The notes below the pieces were generated by a model, which worked only from the letters and a program-made list of their open reading frames with translations, was not told where the DNA came from and ran no database searches. From UBA917 sp964435085 (lineage in GTDB: Bacteria > Patescibacteriota > Patescibacteriia > Patescibacteriales > Patescibacteriaceae): a DNA stretch of 64,000 nucleotides. Within the stretch, counting starts at the first letter, position 1, and the number at the start of each line of letters is the position of its first letter. Where the stretch lies: contig CAYSXQ010000001.1 of assembly GCA_964435085.1 (NCBI GenBank), positions 1-64,000 of the forward strand, given 5' to 3'. The translations under genes and the position numbers were made by a program. Shown here one piece after another: positions 1 to 6,244 of the stretch.

Positions 1-129
1 GTGGCTCATACCTTGGAAGAAGTGGGTCAGGAATTTGAAGTGACTCGTGAACGTATCCGACAGATTGAAGCAAAGGCGATTGAGAGGATTAAGAAGCATG
101 ATAGTATTAAGAAGTTGGTTGACTATTAA
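1..129 (+). CDS. rpoD: RNA polymerase sigma-70 factor, C-terminal fragment
   Basis: Only the last 42 codons are present; the gene begins before the window. The visible peptide matches sigma-70 region 4.2: a helix-turn-helix with TLEEVGQEFEVTRERIRQIE followed by a basic helix (EAKAIERIKK) and a short tail ending in DY. In this family the region contacts the -35 box of promoters, and the Arg-Glu-Arg-Ile-Arg-Gln run is its recognition helix. The GTG at position 1 is internal, not a start. RpoD-type identity is likely because the primary sigma factor normally ends this way, but an alternative sigma-70 paralogue cannot be excluded from 42 residues. A terminator follows about 45 bp after the stop. 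Confidence 0.85.
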   Translation: MAHTLEEVGQEFEVTRERIRQIEAKAIERIKKHDSIKKLVDY

Positions 130-172
130 ATAGTTGAAAGTTAGAAAATATAAAGTTTAAAAGTTCTCAATA

Positions 173-210
173 AAAATAGCTAGATTGATAATTCTAGCTG
201 TTTTTATTTT
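173..210 (+). terminator. Rho-independent terminator after the sigma factor gene
   Basis: AGCTAGA (178-184) pairs with TCTAGCT (193-199) and is followed by a T-rich tract from 201. A-rich sequence upstream extends the stem with the T tract. Confidence 0.7.
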
Positions 211-250
211 TACTGTTTTATAATGAAAAAATAGCTAAATATAGTAATAA

Positions 251-279
251 TTGACAAGTTTAGACTTTTTACCTAGAAT
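251..279 (+). promoter_or_regulatory. Consensus promoter of the split tRNA-Asn gene
   Basis: TTGACA at 251-256, a 17-bp spacer and TAGAAT at 274-279. The predicted transcription start falls near 286, about 14 bp before the mature tRNA 5' end at 300, as expected for a stable RNA promoter. Confidence 0.75.
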
Positions 280-333
280 GATACCTGTACTTACCATATT
301 CTGCGATAGCTCAGTGGTAGAGCAATTGGCTGT

Positions 334-899
334 GAACATAAAATGTTTTATGTCTTATAAAGACAAAAGACAATACGCCGATCGTGCAGATTACCTTAAA
401 ATAGCAGTTGCTAAACGTCGTCAAAATTTGCGACTTAAGGCAATTGATTATAAAGGTGGTCGCTGTGTAATTTGTGCTTACAACAGATCTTTGCAAGCGC
501 TTGATTTTCATCATCTCGACCCTAGTCAAAAAGACTTTGGCATTTCTGCTAAAGGCTATACTAGAAGTTGGGTGAAAGTAAAAGAAGAGCTTGATAAGTG
601 TGTGTTGTTATGTGCGAATTGTCACAGAGAAATTCACGACGGTATTACGCAGCTTCCTTGAGTAATCAAGGTTGACAAACGAGGTGAACTCGGGGAAACC
701 CTTATGGGCAATCCCGAGCCAAGCCTTCGCTGAGGCTTCGACTTGCTATGCAAGCTAATGCTTTAGAGAAGGAAGGTGTAGAGACTATCCACTTTGTGGA
801 GTAGCTCCGAGCTTTTCGGCGCGAAGCGCCTCGCTCCGTATTTCTACTTAGAAACGGAGATGATATAGTCCACCCCCCTAGGCAACTAGAGGATAAGTG
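334..899 (+). ncRNA. Group I self-splicing intron in tRNA-Asn
   Basis: The 566-nt intron shows the group I hallmarks. The 5' exon ends in U333 and the intron in G899. An internal guide GCAGCT (649-654) pairs with exon GGCTGT (328-333), placing the conserved U-G wobble at the splice site. P2 is a hairpin CCTTGA/TCAAGG (656-671). The P4-P6 region contains GGGCAATCCCGAGCC (706-720). The R-like GGTGTAGAGACTAT (775-788) and S-like GATATAGTCC (862-871) form P7. These strings resemble the IC3-type introns of cyanobacterial and proteobacterial tRNA genes. An HNH endonuclease ORF sits inside the P1 loop. Its exact subclass needs a covariance-model search. Confidence 0.9.
350..661 (+). CDS. Intron-encoded HNH homing endonuclease, small
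   Basis: The protein is 103 aa from the ATG at 350. Earlier in-frame codons would run through the tRNA exon and its promoter, so they are not the start. An N-terminal basic helix (RRQNLRLKAIDYKGG) is followed by a zinc-binding HNH motif: C-V-I-C, then DFHHLDP, then CANCHREIH. The CxxC...CxxCH arrangement and the HH of the beta-beta-alpha metal fold are intact, so it should be an active DNA-cutting enzyme. In the family such proteins cut intron-less alleles and let the intron home into them. The last codons (T-Q-L-P-stop) are also the intron's guide sequence and P2 stem, so coding and ribozyme functions overlap. No promoter of its own is visible; expression probably depends on the tRNA precursor. 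Confidence 0.88.
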   Translation: MSYKDKRQYADRADYLKIAVAKRRQNLRLKAIDYKGGRCVICAYNRSLQALDFHHLDPSQKDFGISAKGYTRSWVKVKEELDKCVLLCANCHREIHDGITQLP

Positions 900-947
900 T
901 AACCAATGGGTCGTGGGTTCGAATCCCCCTCGCAGAGCATTAAATAT

Positions 948-993
948 AGAAAGCGCCAAATGTTTTTTTGACTTGGCGCTTTCTGTTTTTTCT
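948..993 (+). terminator. Terminator of the tRNA-Asn transcript
   Basis: AGAAAGCGCCAA (948-959) pairs perfectly with TTGGCGCTTTCT (973-984), then T6 from 986. The loop holds T7GAC, which also forms a possible -35 box for the next gene. Confidence 0.85.
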
Positions 994-996
994 AAT
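968..996 (+). promoter_or_regulatory. Candidate promoter of the DUF4145 gene, embedded in the tRNA terminator
   Basis: TTGACT (968-973), a 17-bp spacer that is the terminator's right arm and T tract, and TCTAAT (991-996). The ATG at 1004 is only 7 nt downstream of the -10 box, which would give a leaderless mRNA. No other promoter is visible between tRNA and ATG. Confidence 0.45.
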
Positions 997-1003
997 AAGT
1001 ATT

Positions 1004-1684
1004 ATGTCAAAAAATATTAAGCTAAATGGATCTAACGGTTTTAACTATTTAGTGTCGTGTAATGTTTGTAGTGTTAAAACTAATCATTATGTTTTGAATT
1101 CTGTTGGTGTCTCTTGGGATGACGGTGTTTGTGGTTCTGGTCATGATGAATATGAAATAATAAAATGTGCTGGATGTGACAACATTTCATTTCGTATAGG
1201 ATCTACTAATGATGAAGATTACTATGAATTGAATGATGAGTTTGGAGATCCTGTTGATAGAATTTTTCCTGAACGTGAAAGGGTCTATCCTAAAAGACTT
1301 CCTATTCGCAAATTTATTAAAGGGGCTGATTGTTTGCCTGCGAAAGTCCTTGTTATGTATAGAGAGACTTATATTGCTCTTGCAGCTGAACTTAAGCTTT
1401 TGGTTGGCATAGGCATAAGGGCTTTAGTAGAAGCGGTTTGTCTAGAAGAGCAGTCTACCAGGGGAGACCTTAAAATGAAAATTGATGATTTGGTAGTGAA
1501 AAATGTTTTAACAAAAGGTAATGCAGATATTTTGCATAAAACACGTTTTCTTGGTAATTCGGCTGCTCATGAAATAGAACCTCCTTCGGATGCTGAAATT
1601 GATGTCGCTTTTGATATTGTTGAGAATCTTTTAGAAACAGTATATATAGTCCCAACTAAAGCAGAATTGCTTAAGAGCAAATAA
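1004..1684 (+). CDS. DUF4145 domain protein with N-terminal zinc ribbon
   Basis: 226 aa from the ATG at 1004; the reading frame is open further upstream, but that part lies inside the tRNA terminator. The N-terminal 60 residues carry two cysteine pairs (SCNVC and KCAGC) that look like a zinc ribbon. Residues from about 120 to the end match the DUF4145 pattern: a long helix with LLVGIGIRALVEAVC, a middle segment KIDDLVVKNVLTK, and HKTRFLGNSAAHEIEP. DUF4145 proteins of unknown function are often found beside restriction or other defence genes. Here the neighbour is an intron-bearing tRNA, itself a mobile locus, so the gene may be a passenger of that site. That link is inference. Confidence 0.72.
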   Translation: MSKNIKLNGSNGFNYLVSCNVCSVKTNHYVLNSVGVSWDDGVCGSGHDEYEIIKCAGCDNISFRIGSTNDEDYYELNDEFGDPVDRIFPERERVYPKRLPIRKFIKGADCLPAKVLVMYRETYIALAAELKLLVGIGIRALVEAVCLEEQSTRGDLKMKIDDLVVKNVLTKGNADILHKTRFLGNSAAHEIEPPSDAEIDVAFDIVENLLETVYIVPTKAELLKSK

Positions 1685-1716
1685 TGATTTATTTTTTAAG
1701 CTTAATTACGTTGCTA

Positions 1717-1745
1717 TTGCCATTTTTTGGCTAATCTGTTATGAT
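1717..1745 (+). promoter_or_regulatory. Promoter of the ABC-F gene
   Basis: TTGCCA (1717-1722), 17-bp spacer, TATGAT (1740-1745) with an upstream TGT forming an extended -10. The leader to the ATG at 1800 is about 48 nt. Confidence 0.5.
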
Positions 1746-1799
1746 TTTTGGACTATTCTCATTGGGAATGGTGTTTTTGTTTTATATTAGATAAATACT

Positions 1800-3251
1800 A
1801 TGGCAGAGGAAGTAATTTTGCGTTTTGATAATGTGGATTTTGAATATATGGAGAAAAAGCCTATTTTGGATAGTGCTTGTTTTTCTTTGCGTCGGGGCGC
1901 TAAAGTTACTTTGATGGGTCAAAATGGAGCTGGTAAGAGTACTATCTTTGGTTTAATTCGTGGTGAATTAAAGCCTAAGAGCGGTAAGATCTCGATGAAT
2001 AAAGAGGTGAGTGTCGGTACTGCTAGGCAGATGATTGCTCGTGAAGATATGGATTTGTCGGTCGAAGAATACTTTGCTCGAGCCTTTGATCCTGTGCCTC
2101 ATAATTTGCCAGGTAAGATTAATAAGGTGATGGAAGCGGTGAACTTGCAGGTGCCTCTCGATCGTCGTGTTGGTGATCTCTCAGGCGGTCAGCAGGCTAG
2201 ATTGCTCCTGGCTTTTGCTTTGATTGAAAATCCAGATGTCTTGCTGCTTGATGAGCCGACTAACAATTTGGACAAGGCTGGTATTGATCACTTGATTGAA
2301 TTTTTGGTGATGTATGACAAGACTGTTATTGTCATCTCGCACGATGCGGACTTTTTAAACTGTTTTACAGAGGGGGTTATTTACCTTGATGTCTTTACGA
2401 AGCAGACTGAGCTTTATGTCGGTGACTATTATAGTGTGACTGAAGAAATTGCGCAGCGTGTCGAGCGTGAAGAAAAGAAAAACGCGCAGCTGCAGAAGAC
2501 TATCCAGGATCGTAAGGAGAAGGTGAACTTCTTTGCTAACAAGGGTGGTAAGATGAGGAAGCTCGCCAAGAAAATGCGTGATGAAATTGCGGAGTCAGAA
2601 GAAAATATGGTAGATGTGCGCCGTGAAGACAAGACTATTCGAGATTTTAACATCCAGGCTCAAGATATCAGTGGGGCAATTGTGACGATTAATACTGTTA
2701 ATGTCATTATTAATCATGAAATGGTCGCTAAGCCTAAGGAAATTATTTTGCGTAAGCGACAGAAGCTCCTCATCTCTGGTCCAAATGGTATTGGTAAGAG
2801 TACTTTTTTGCGGTCGCTCGTCTCTGGTAAAAATAGCGGTGCGGTGATTTTGCCAGAAGTGATTGTTGGTTATTATAGTCAGGACTTTGCTAATTTGGAC
2901 TTCTCTCAGACTGTTTATGATTCGCTGGATAGCGCGCGTATGAGTGATTTTGGTGCTAATGATATGCGCTCGGTAGCGGCTGGTTTTCTATTAAGTGGTG
3001 AATTGATGGGTCATCGTGTGGGTGATTTGTCAGAGGGGCAGAAGGGACTGCTAGCCTTTGCACGTTTGGTCTTGATGAAGCCGGGTCTTTTGATCTTGGA
3101 TGAGCCTACTAACCATATTAACTTCCGTCATATTCCGGTCATTGCTAAGGCTCTCAATGAATATCAGGGGACGATGATTATGATTAGTCACATGGAGGAG
3201 TTTGTGAAGGAAATTAAGATGGATGAGTTTTTGGAGCTTGATAAAATTTAA
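1800..3251 (+). CDS. ABC-F family ATP-binding protein
   Basis: 483 aa with two ABC ATPase modules and no membrane segments, the layout of ABC-F factors that act on the ribosome. Module 1 has Walker A GQNGAGKST, signature LSGGQQARLLLAFAL and Walker B LLLDEPTNNLD. Module 2 has GPNGIGKST, a degenerate signature LSEGQKGLLAFARL and LILDEPTNHIN. A charged linker near residues 220-280 (VNFFANKGGKMRKLAKKMR) corresponds to the P-site tRNA interaction motif of the family. At 483 aa it is shorter than typical members (520-650 aa). It could be an Uup/YdiF/EttA-like translation factor; which one cannot be told from sequence alone. It is transcribed alone and faces greA across a shared terminator. Confidence 0.9.
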   Translation: MAEEVILRFDNVDFEYMEKKPILDSACFSLRRGAKVTLMGQNGAGKSTIFGLIRGELKPKSGKISMNKEVSVGTARQMIAREDMDLSVEEYFARAFDPVPHNLPGKINKVMEAVNLQVPLDRRVGDLSGGQQARLLLAFALIENPDVLLLDEPTNNLDKAGIDHLIEFLVMYDKTVIVISHDADFLNCFTEGVIYLDVFTKQTELYVGDYYSVTEEIAQRVEREEKKNAQLQKTIQDRKEKVNFFANKGGKMRKLAKKMRDEIAESEENMVDVRREDKTIRDFNIQAQDISGAIVTINTVNVIINHEMVAKPKEIILRKRQKLLISGPNGIGKSTFLRSLVSGKNSGAVILPEVIVGYYSQDFANLDFSQTVYDSLDSARMSDFGANDMRSVAAGFLLSGELMGHRVGDLSEGQKGLLAFARLVLMKPGLLILDEPTNHINFRHIPVIAKALNEYQGTMIMISHMEEFVKEIKMDEFLELDKI

Positions 3252-3273
3252 GAATAATTTGGATTTGGAAAAT

Positions 3274-3308
3274 AAAAACAGCTAGGCAATTTTGCTAGCT
3301 GTTTTTTT
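3274..3308. terminator. Bidirectional terminator between ABC-F and greA
   Basis: A-run plus CAGCTAG (3274-3285) pairs with CTAGCTG plus T-run (3295-3308). A-rich on one side and T-rich on the other, so it serves both convergent genes. Confidence 0.85.
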
Positions 3309-3807
3309 ATTCGATCTTTAAGATTTTGTAAGTTGCTTCTTTGCTTGCTAGATTAATTTTTACTTCATCGCCAACATGATGTCTCAGGAGTGCTGCGCCA
3401 ATCGGAGAGTTGTGAGAAATGATTCCTCGGACCGGATCGGTTTCGGCGGAGCCGAGGATTTCGTAGGTTCTTTGTTTGTTGTCGTATGTGACGGTGACGC
3501 GGCTGCCTAATTGAACTGTGTCTTTGTTTTTATTTGGCTTGATGATGATGGCGACTTTGAGATGGTTTTCTAGATCGAGGATCTTTTGATTGATACCTCG
3601 GAGGCGACCTTTGGCAATTTGGTAGGCGGCGTTTTCGGAGAAGTCGCCGTTTTCGGCGTGGATGCGGACTTCTTCCATGGCTTTGAAGCGGGTTTTGTTT
3701 TTTAGCTTGTCGAGCTTGGTTTTGAGTTCGTTGAATTTAGCCTCGGTGATCTGAGGGTCGGGTTTGATATAACTGAATTTACTGGGTTTGCGGTAAGGGG
3801 TTTGCAT
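3307..3807 (-). CDS. greA: Transcription elongation factor GreA/GreB
   Basis: About 166 aa. The N-terminal coiled coil carries the acidic tip ENGDFSENAAYQ, whose Asp and Glu position Mg2+ in the RNA polymerase secondary channel to stimulate cleavage of backtracked RNA. The C-terminal FKBP-like domain includes ETDPVRGIISHNSPIG and GDEVKI. I prefer the ATG at 3807 (MQTPYRK) over the one at 3813, because a TATACT -10 box ends 6 nt before it, which fits a leaderless start. The extended N-terminus (about 25 residues before the coiled coil) is unusual and lysine/proline rich. It shares a terminator with the ABC-F gene. Confidence 0.9.
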   Translation of the reverse strand: MQTPYRKPSKFSYIKPDPQITEAKFNELKTKLDKLKNKTRFKAMEEVRIHAENGDFSENAAYQIAKGRLRGINQKILDLENHLKVAIIIKPNKNKDTVQLGSRVTVTYDNKQRTYEILGSAETDPVRGIISHNSPIGAALLRHHVGDEVKINLASKEATYKILKIE

Positions 3808-3813
3808 GAGCAT

Positions 3814-3819
3814 AGTATA
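3814..3819 (-). promoter_or_regulatory. -10 box of greA, leaderless arrangement
   Basis: TATACT on the minus strand, 6 nt before the ATG at 3807. The transcription start would coincide with the start codon. Confidence 0.5.
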
Positions 3820-3848
3820 AAGGCTTTTTTAGCTTTAGCCAAGTATTG

Positions 3849-3877
3849 TTGACTGGCTGCTAATGGTCACTTATACT
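3849..3877 (+). promoter_or_regulatory. Promoter of the FKBP gene
   Basis: TTGACT (3849-3854), 17-bp spacer, TATACT (3872-3877). The leader of about 20 nt is A/T only, with no Shine-Dalgarno sequence before the ATG at 3904. Confidence 0.65.
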
Positions 3878-3903
3878 GGATTTTATAATTAATAATAAAA
3901 AAT

Positions 3904-4227
3904 ATGGAAGAACTAAAAATTGAGACTTTGCAGGCTGGTGAGGGTGTGGAAGCTAAGAGCGGGGACCTGGTTAGCGTGCATTATGATGGGACTTTTCTTG
4001 ATGGTAGTAAATTTGATTCTAGTCGTGATCGTGGTCAGGCTTTTAGCTTTGGTTTAGGGGCCGGTGAAGTGATTAAAGGTTGGGATCAAGGGGTGCTTGG
4101 TATGAAGGTGGGGGAGAAGAGGAAATTGACTATTCCTTATCAGCTCGCTTATGGGGCGGATGGCTATGGTCCGATTCCAGCTAAGGCTACTTTGGTGTTT
4201 GAAGTTGAGTTGATGAAAATTAACTAA
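3904..4227 (+). CDS. FKBP-type peptidyl-prolyl isomerase
   Basis: 107 aa, the size of a single FKBP12-like domain. Recognisable parts are VHYDGTFLDGSKFDSS, the FSFGLGAGEVIKGWDQG loop with the conserved Val-Ile-Lys-Gly-Trp, LGMKVGEKRKLTIP, LAYGADGYG and the closing strand ATLVFEVEL. These carry the aromatic pocket residues (Tyr, Phe, Trp, Tyr) of active isomerases. No signal peptide, so it works in the cytoplasm as a folding catalyst. It is a single-gene unit with its own promoter and a terminator 37 bp downstream. Confidence 0.95.
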   Translation: MEELKIETLQAGEGVEAKSGDLVSVHYDGTFLDGSKFDSSRDRGQAFSFGLGAGEVIKGWDQGVLGMKVGEKRKLTIPYQLAYGADGYGPIPAKATLVFEVELMKIN

Positions 4228-4263
4228 AAAGGAAAAAGAAAGTGTTAATCAAAATTTGTATAC

Positions 4264-4297
4264 AAAAAAGCGGACAATTGTGTTGTCCGCTTTTTAT
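4264..4297. terminator. Bidirectional terminator
   Basis: A-run plus GCGGACAA (to 4277) pairs with TTGTCCGC plus T-run (4283-4295). Serves the FKBP gene and the convergent gene ending at 4310. Confidence 0.88.
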
Positions 4298-4309
4298 GTT
4301 GGTAATTTT

Positions 4310-4888
4310 TTATTCAGCGGCTTTGATGTTGGTTTCAACGCTGTTGATAGTGGCACTTAAGTCTGTGCCGAGGTCGCTGGTCTTGGTGTTTTTGACGCAG
4401 GCAGCTCGGGAACTGCGATAGGCTTTCAGGATGTTTTCGCGGGCGGTGTTAAAGGTTTTCCAAGTAGCTAGGCGACTGGTTTCGTAGTTTTTGCTGATGG
4501 TTTTGATTTGAGCGTTGCGTTCTTTGGCGTCAGTGAGGGCCATAGTGACCTTGAGAGCTTCTTTGCGGGTTTTGAGAGCGCCAATTAAGGCGTCTTCACG
4601 AGTTTGGAAGATTTTGATGAGAGCGTCTTCGCGAAGATCAATGGAGGTGGCTAGGCAGCTTTGAATAGCAGCTGAGGAGGCTTCCTTAGCTAGCTTTTTG
4701 TCTTCGCGAGCTTTGTCAGCGGCAGCTTTTTTGGCTTCATATTCTTTGGCCTTAGCTGTGGCAGCGGCAGCTCGTTCATTGAGTTTGGTCTGTTTGTCGT
4801 AACTGCTTTCTGGAGTGCTGGTGCTCGCTTCGGCTGAATTAGTGATGAGGAGCGCGAATATGGCGCTTACGATGAGTAGTTGGCGCAT
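4310..4888 (-). CDS. Secreted coiled-coil protein, Ala/Lys/Glu-rich
   Basis: 192 aa. A signal peptide (MRQLLIVSAIFALLITNSAEA) is followed by a long charged helix rich in Ala, Lys, Glu and Arg with heptad character (residues about 30-165) and a short tail. Two cysteines (in IQSCLAT and RAACVKN) could form a disulfide. The internal near-repeat EDALIKIFQTREDALIGALKTRKEALK is striking. I recognise no domain. The overall plan, signal peptide plus an 11-15 residue periodic helix, resembles the protein at 12844-13476, so the two may be functional cousins, for instance envelope spacers. This is inference from composition only. Confidence 0.7.
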   Translation of the reverse strand: MRQLLIVSAIFALLITNSAEASTSTPESSYDKQTKLNERAAAATAKAKEYEAKKAAADKAREDKKLAKEASSAAIQSCLATSIDLREDALIKIFQTREDALIGALKTRKEALKVTMALTDAKERNAQIKTISKNYETSRLATWKTFNTARENILKAYRSSRAACVKNTKTSDLGTDLSATINSVETNIKAAE

Positions 4889-4924
4889 AGATTTTTACTT
4901 TAGATAATTAGTAGTATTTTCTAA

Positions 4925-4933
4925 ATTATAGCA
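4925..4933 (-). promoter_or_regulatory. Extended -10 promoter of the coiled-coil gene
   Basis: TGCTATAAT on the minus strand; about 36 nt separate it from the ATG at 4888. Confidence 0.6.
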
Positions 4934-4934
4934 T

Positions 4935-5012
4935 GAAAAGTCAAAAGTAAAAAGTAAACCGTGCCTGCCGTCAGGCAGGAAGTCAAAAGTCCTGATTTTC
5001 TTCTACTTTTTA
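4935..5012. repeat. Intergenic repeat region with REP-like palindrome
   Basis: Short A/G-rich units (AAAGTCAAAAGT) flank the palindrome CCTGCC-GTCA-GGCAGG (4964-4979), with a partly complementary T/C-rich stretch to 5012. It belongs with the other AAAGT-type inverted repeats of this window but is degenerate. Confidence 0.5.
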
Positions 5013-5022
5013 AAATTTGTGT

Positions 5023-5028
5023 TATGAT
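5023..5028 (+). promoter_or_regulatory. -10 box of the membrane protein gene
   Basis: TGT-TATGAT, 12 nt before the ATG at 5041; the leader would be about 5 nt. Confidence 0.45.
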
Positions 5029-5040
5029 TATGATGCTTAT

Positions 5041-6057
5041 ATGAAAGGAGATTATAAAAAAAATATTATCTGGTTTTGGCCTTTGGGGTTAATGGTTTTG
5101 TTTGCTCTGACTTGGTATTTGCTGGCTAAATTTTTGCCTTTGGATCCTGTATTAATGAAGACAATTGAAAACGCCAATATTAAAAATTTTTTTATAAAAT
5201 ATAATCAGTATTTTGGTATTGGTTTTGGACTAGGGTCTTTGCTTTTGGCTTATTTGTTCTTGCTGATTGGTAGATTGGCGCGTCTCTCTAGGTTGAGGTG
5301 CTTAATCGCAATTCTTAGTGTTGTGCCTTGGCTGGTGCTGGCTTTGCAATTAATATATCGAGAGGAGAGATATACTGACTTGGCTCGAGCCTTGATTGTT
5401 TATAGTGCGTGGCCGATGCTGACAGCTGCTTTGGTGGTGCTAGTGGTTAGCTTGGGGGTTTTTAAGAGGGCTTATTTAATGGAGAAATTAAAGGAGTTTA
5501 GAGTTAGTAAAGTGGCTTTATTTGTATTTTTTTTGTTAGCACCGATGCTGCTGAGTGGCTGTGTGGGTGATTTGATTTTGCCGGTTTGTCCACTGATCAA
5601 AGATCAGGATATTTGTTATCAAACGGCGGCGATTCAGGAAAGTCGAGCGGAACTCTGTGAGAAAATTGTGGGAAAGAACTTCTTGGGAGCAAGTTCTAAT
5701 CCGCCAAGGGATAAATGTTATTTGAAGATTGCTGAGACGAGTGGTGATTTGGCGTCTTGTAATCAGATTAAAGGCGGTTTGATGTCCTATAGCCGAGAAG
5801 AATGTTTGATTAAAGTAGGGCGGTTATTTGATAATCCTTTGGCTTGTCAGGAACTTGCTGATATTGAACAGATTAAGTGTCGGATGGAAATGATGATTAG
5901 GGTTACTCCGCAGAAGCTTGTGGATATTGATTCGCGTATTATGCAGTCAGCTGATGCTACTCGACGGGAGGCTTTGCAGGCACAGCGTGAGGCGATGTAT
6001 GATTTGTTGACGAAAGAGAGACGAGCGGAATATGAGAAAATTAAAAAAATAAAATAA
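5041..6057 (+). CDS. Polytopic membrane protein with Cys-rich C-terminal domain
   Basis: 338 aa from the ATG at 5041. The TTG at 5017 is in frame but overlaps the -10 box and is unlikely. Four to five hydrophobic segments fill the first half (WFWPLGLMVLFALTWYLLA, GIGFGLGSLLLAYLFLLIG, CLIAILSVVPWLVLALQLI, YSAWPMLTAALVVLVVSLG, ALFVFFLLAPMLLSG). The last is followed by a Cys-rich region with repeating spacing (VCPLIKDQDICYQTA, ESRAELCEKI, DKCYLKIAETSGDLASCNQI, EECLIKV, ACQEL). This C-terminal pattern occurs in other CPR and archaeal proteins but has no name known to me. LLSGC looks like a lipobox yet is internal. The tail is a charged helix. The stop lies inside the 55-bp repeat at the assembly gap. 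Confidence 0.65.
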   Translation: MKGDYKKNIIWFWPLGLMVLFALTWYLLAKFLPLDPVLMKTIENANIKNFFIKYNQYFGIGFGLGSLLLAYLFLLIGRLARLSRLRCLIAILSVVPWLVLALQLIYREERYTDLARALIVYSAWPMLTAALVVLVVSLGVFKRAYLMEKLKEFRVSKVALFVFFLLAPMLLSGCVGDLILPVCPLIKDQDICYQTAAIQESRAELCEKIVGKNFLGASSNPPRDKCYLKIAETSGDLASCNQIKGGLMSYSREECLIKVGRLFDNPLACQELADIEQIKCRMEMMIRVTPQKLVDIDSRIMQSADATRREALQAQREAMYDLLTKERRAEYEKIKKIK

Positions 6058-6069
6058 AAAACGACTCCG

Positions 6070-6169
6070 NNNNNNNNNNNNNNNNNNNNNNNNNNNNNNN
6101 NNNNNNNNNNNNNNNNNNNNNNNNNNNNNNNNNNNNNNNNNNNNNNNNNNNNNNNNNNNNNNNNNNNNN
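6070..6169. other. Assembly gap of 100 N, flanked by identical 55-mers
   Basis: 6015-6069 and 6170-6224 are identical. Removing the gap and one copy gives continuous sequence, so no DNA need be missing. Confidence 0.9.
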
Positions 6170-6208
6170 AGAGAGACGAGCGGAATATGAGAAAATTAAA
6201 AAAATAAA

Positions 6209-6236
6209 ATAAAAAACGACTCCGGAGAGTCGCTTG
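6209..6236 (-). terminator. Terminator of the 6245-6598 gene
   Basis: CGACTC (6217-6222) and GAGTCG (6227-6232) form the stem; on the minus strand it is followed by six Ts and more T-rich sequence. Confidence 0.75.
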
Positions 6237-6244
6237 TAAGGAGT

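Larger units (their letters stand above)
300..937 (+). tRNA. tRNA-Asn(GUU), interrupted by a group I intron
   Basis: The 5' exon is 300-333 and the 3' exon 900-937. Joined, they give acceptor TCTGCGA/TCGCAGA (7 perfect pairs), a D arm with GCTC/GAGC, an anticodon stem ATTGG/CCAAT with loop CTGTTAA (anticodon GUU), a T arm with loop TTCGAAT, and discriminator G937 as in bacterial tRNA-Asn. One T-stem pair (T914 with C928) is a mismatch. CCA is not encoded: the sequence after G937 is CAT. The cut lies between U35 and U36, so the anticodon exists only after splicing. Read without splicing, the 5' half looks like a His anticodon (GTG), but neither the loop length nor the discriminator supports tRNA-His. 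Confidence 0.9.

Noticed and set aside
300..340. Reading the 5' half as tRNA-His (GTG anticodon)
   Set aside because: The loop can be closed with 7 nt only if the 3' exon begins at 900, which makes the anticodon GUU; discriminator G and the loop TTAA fit tRNA-Asn, and the GTG is exon U35 joined to intron sequence.
251..349. Longer HNH protein starting at 251
   Set aside because: This part overlaps the tRNA promoter and 5' exon; the ATG at 350 gives the conserved domain with a short N-terminus.
702..959. Minus-strand frame of 85 codons in the intron
   Set aside because: It runs antisense to the ribozyme core and tRNA exon; no domain and no upstream signals.
5017..5040. TTG start at 5017 for the membrane protein
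   Set aside because: It overlaps the -10 box; ATG 5041 is better placed.
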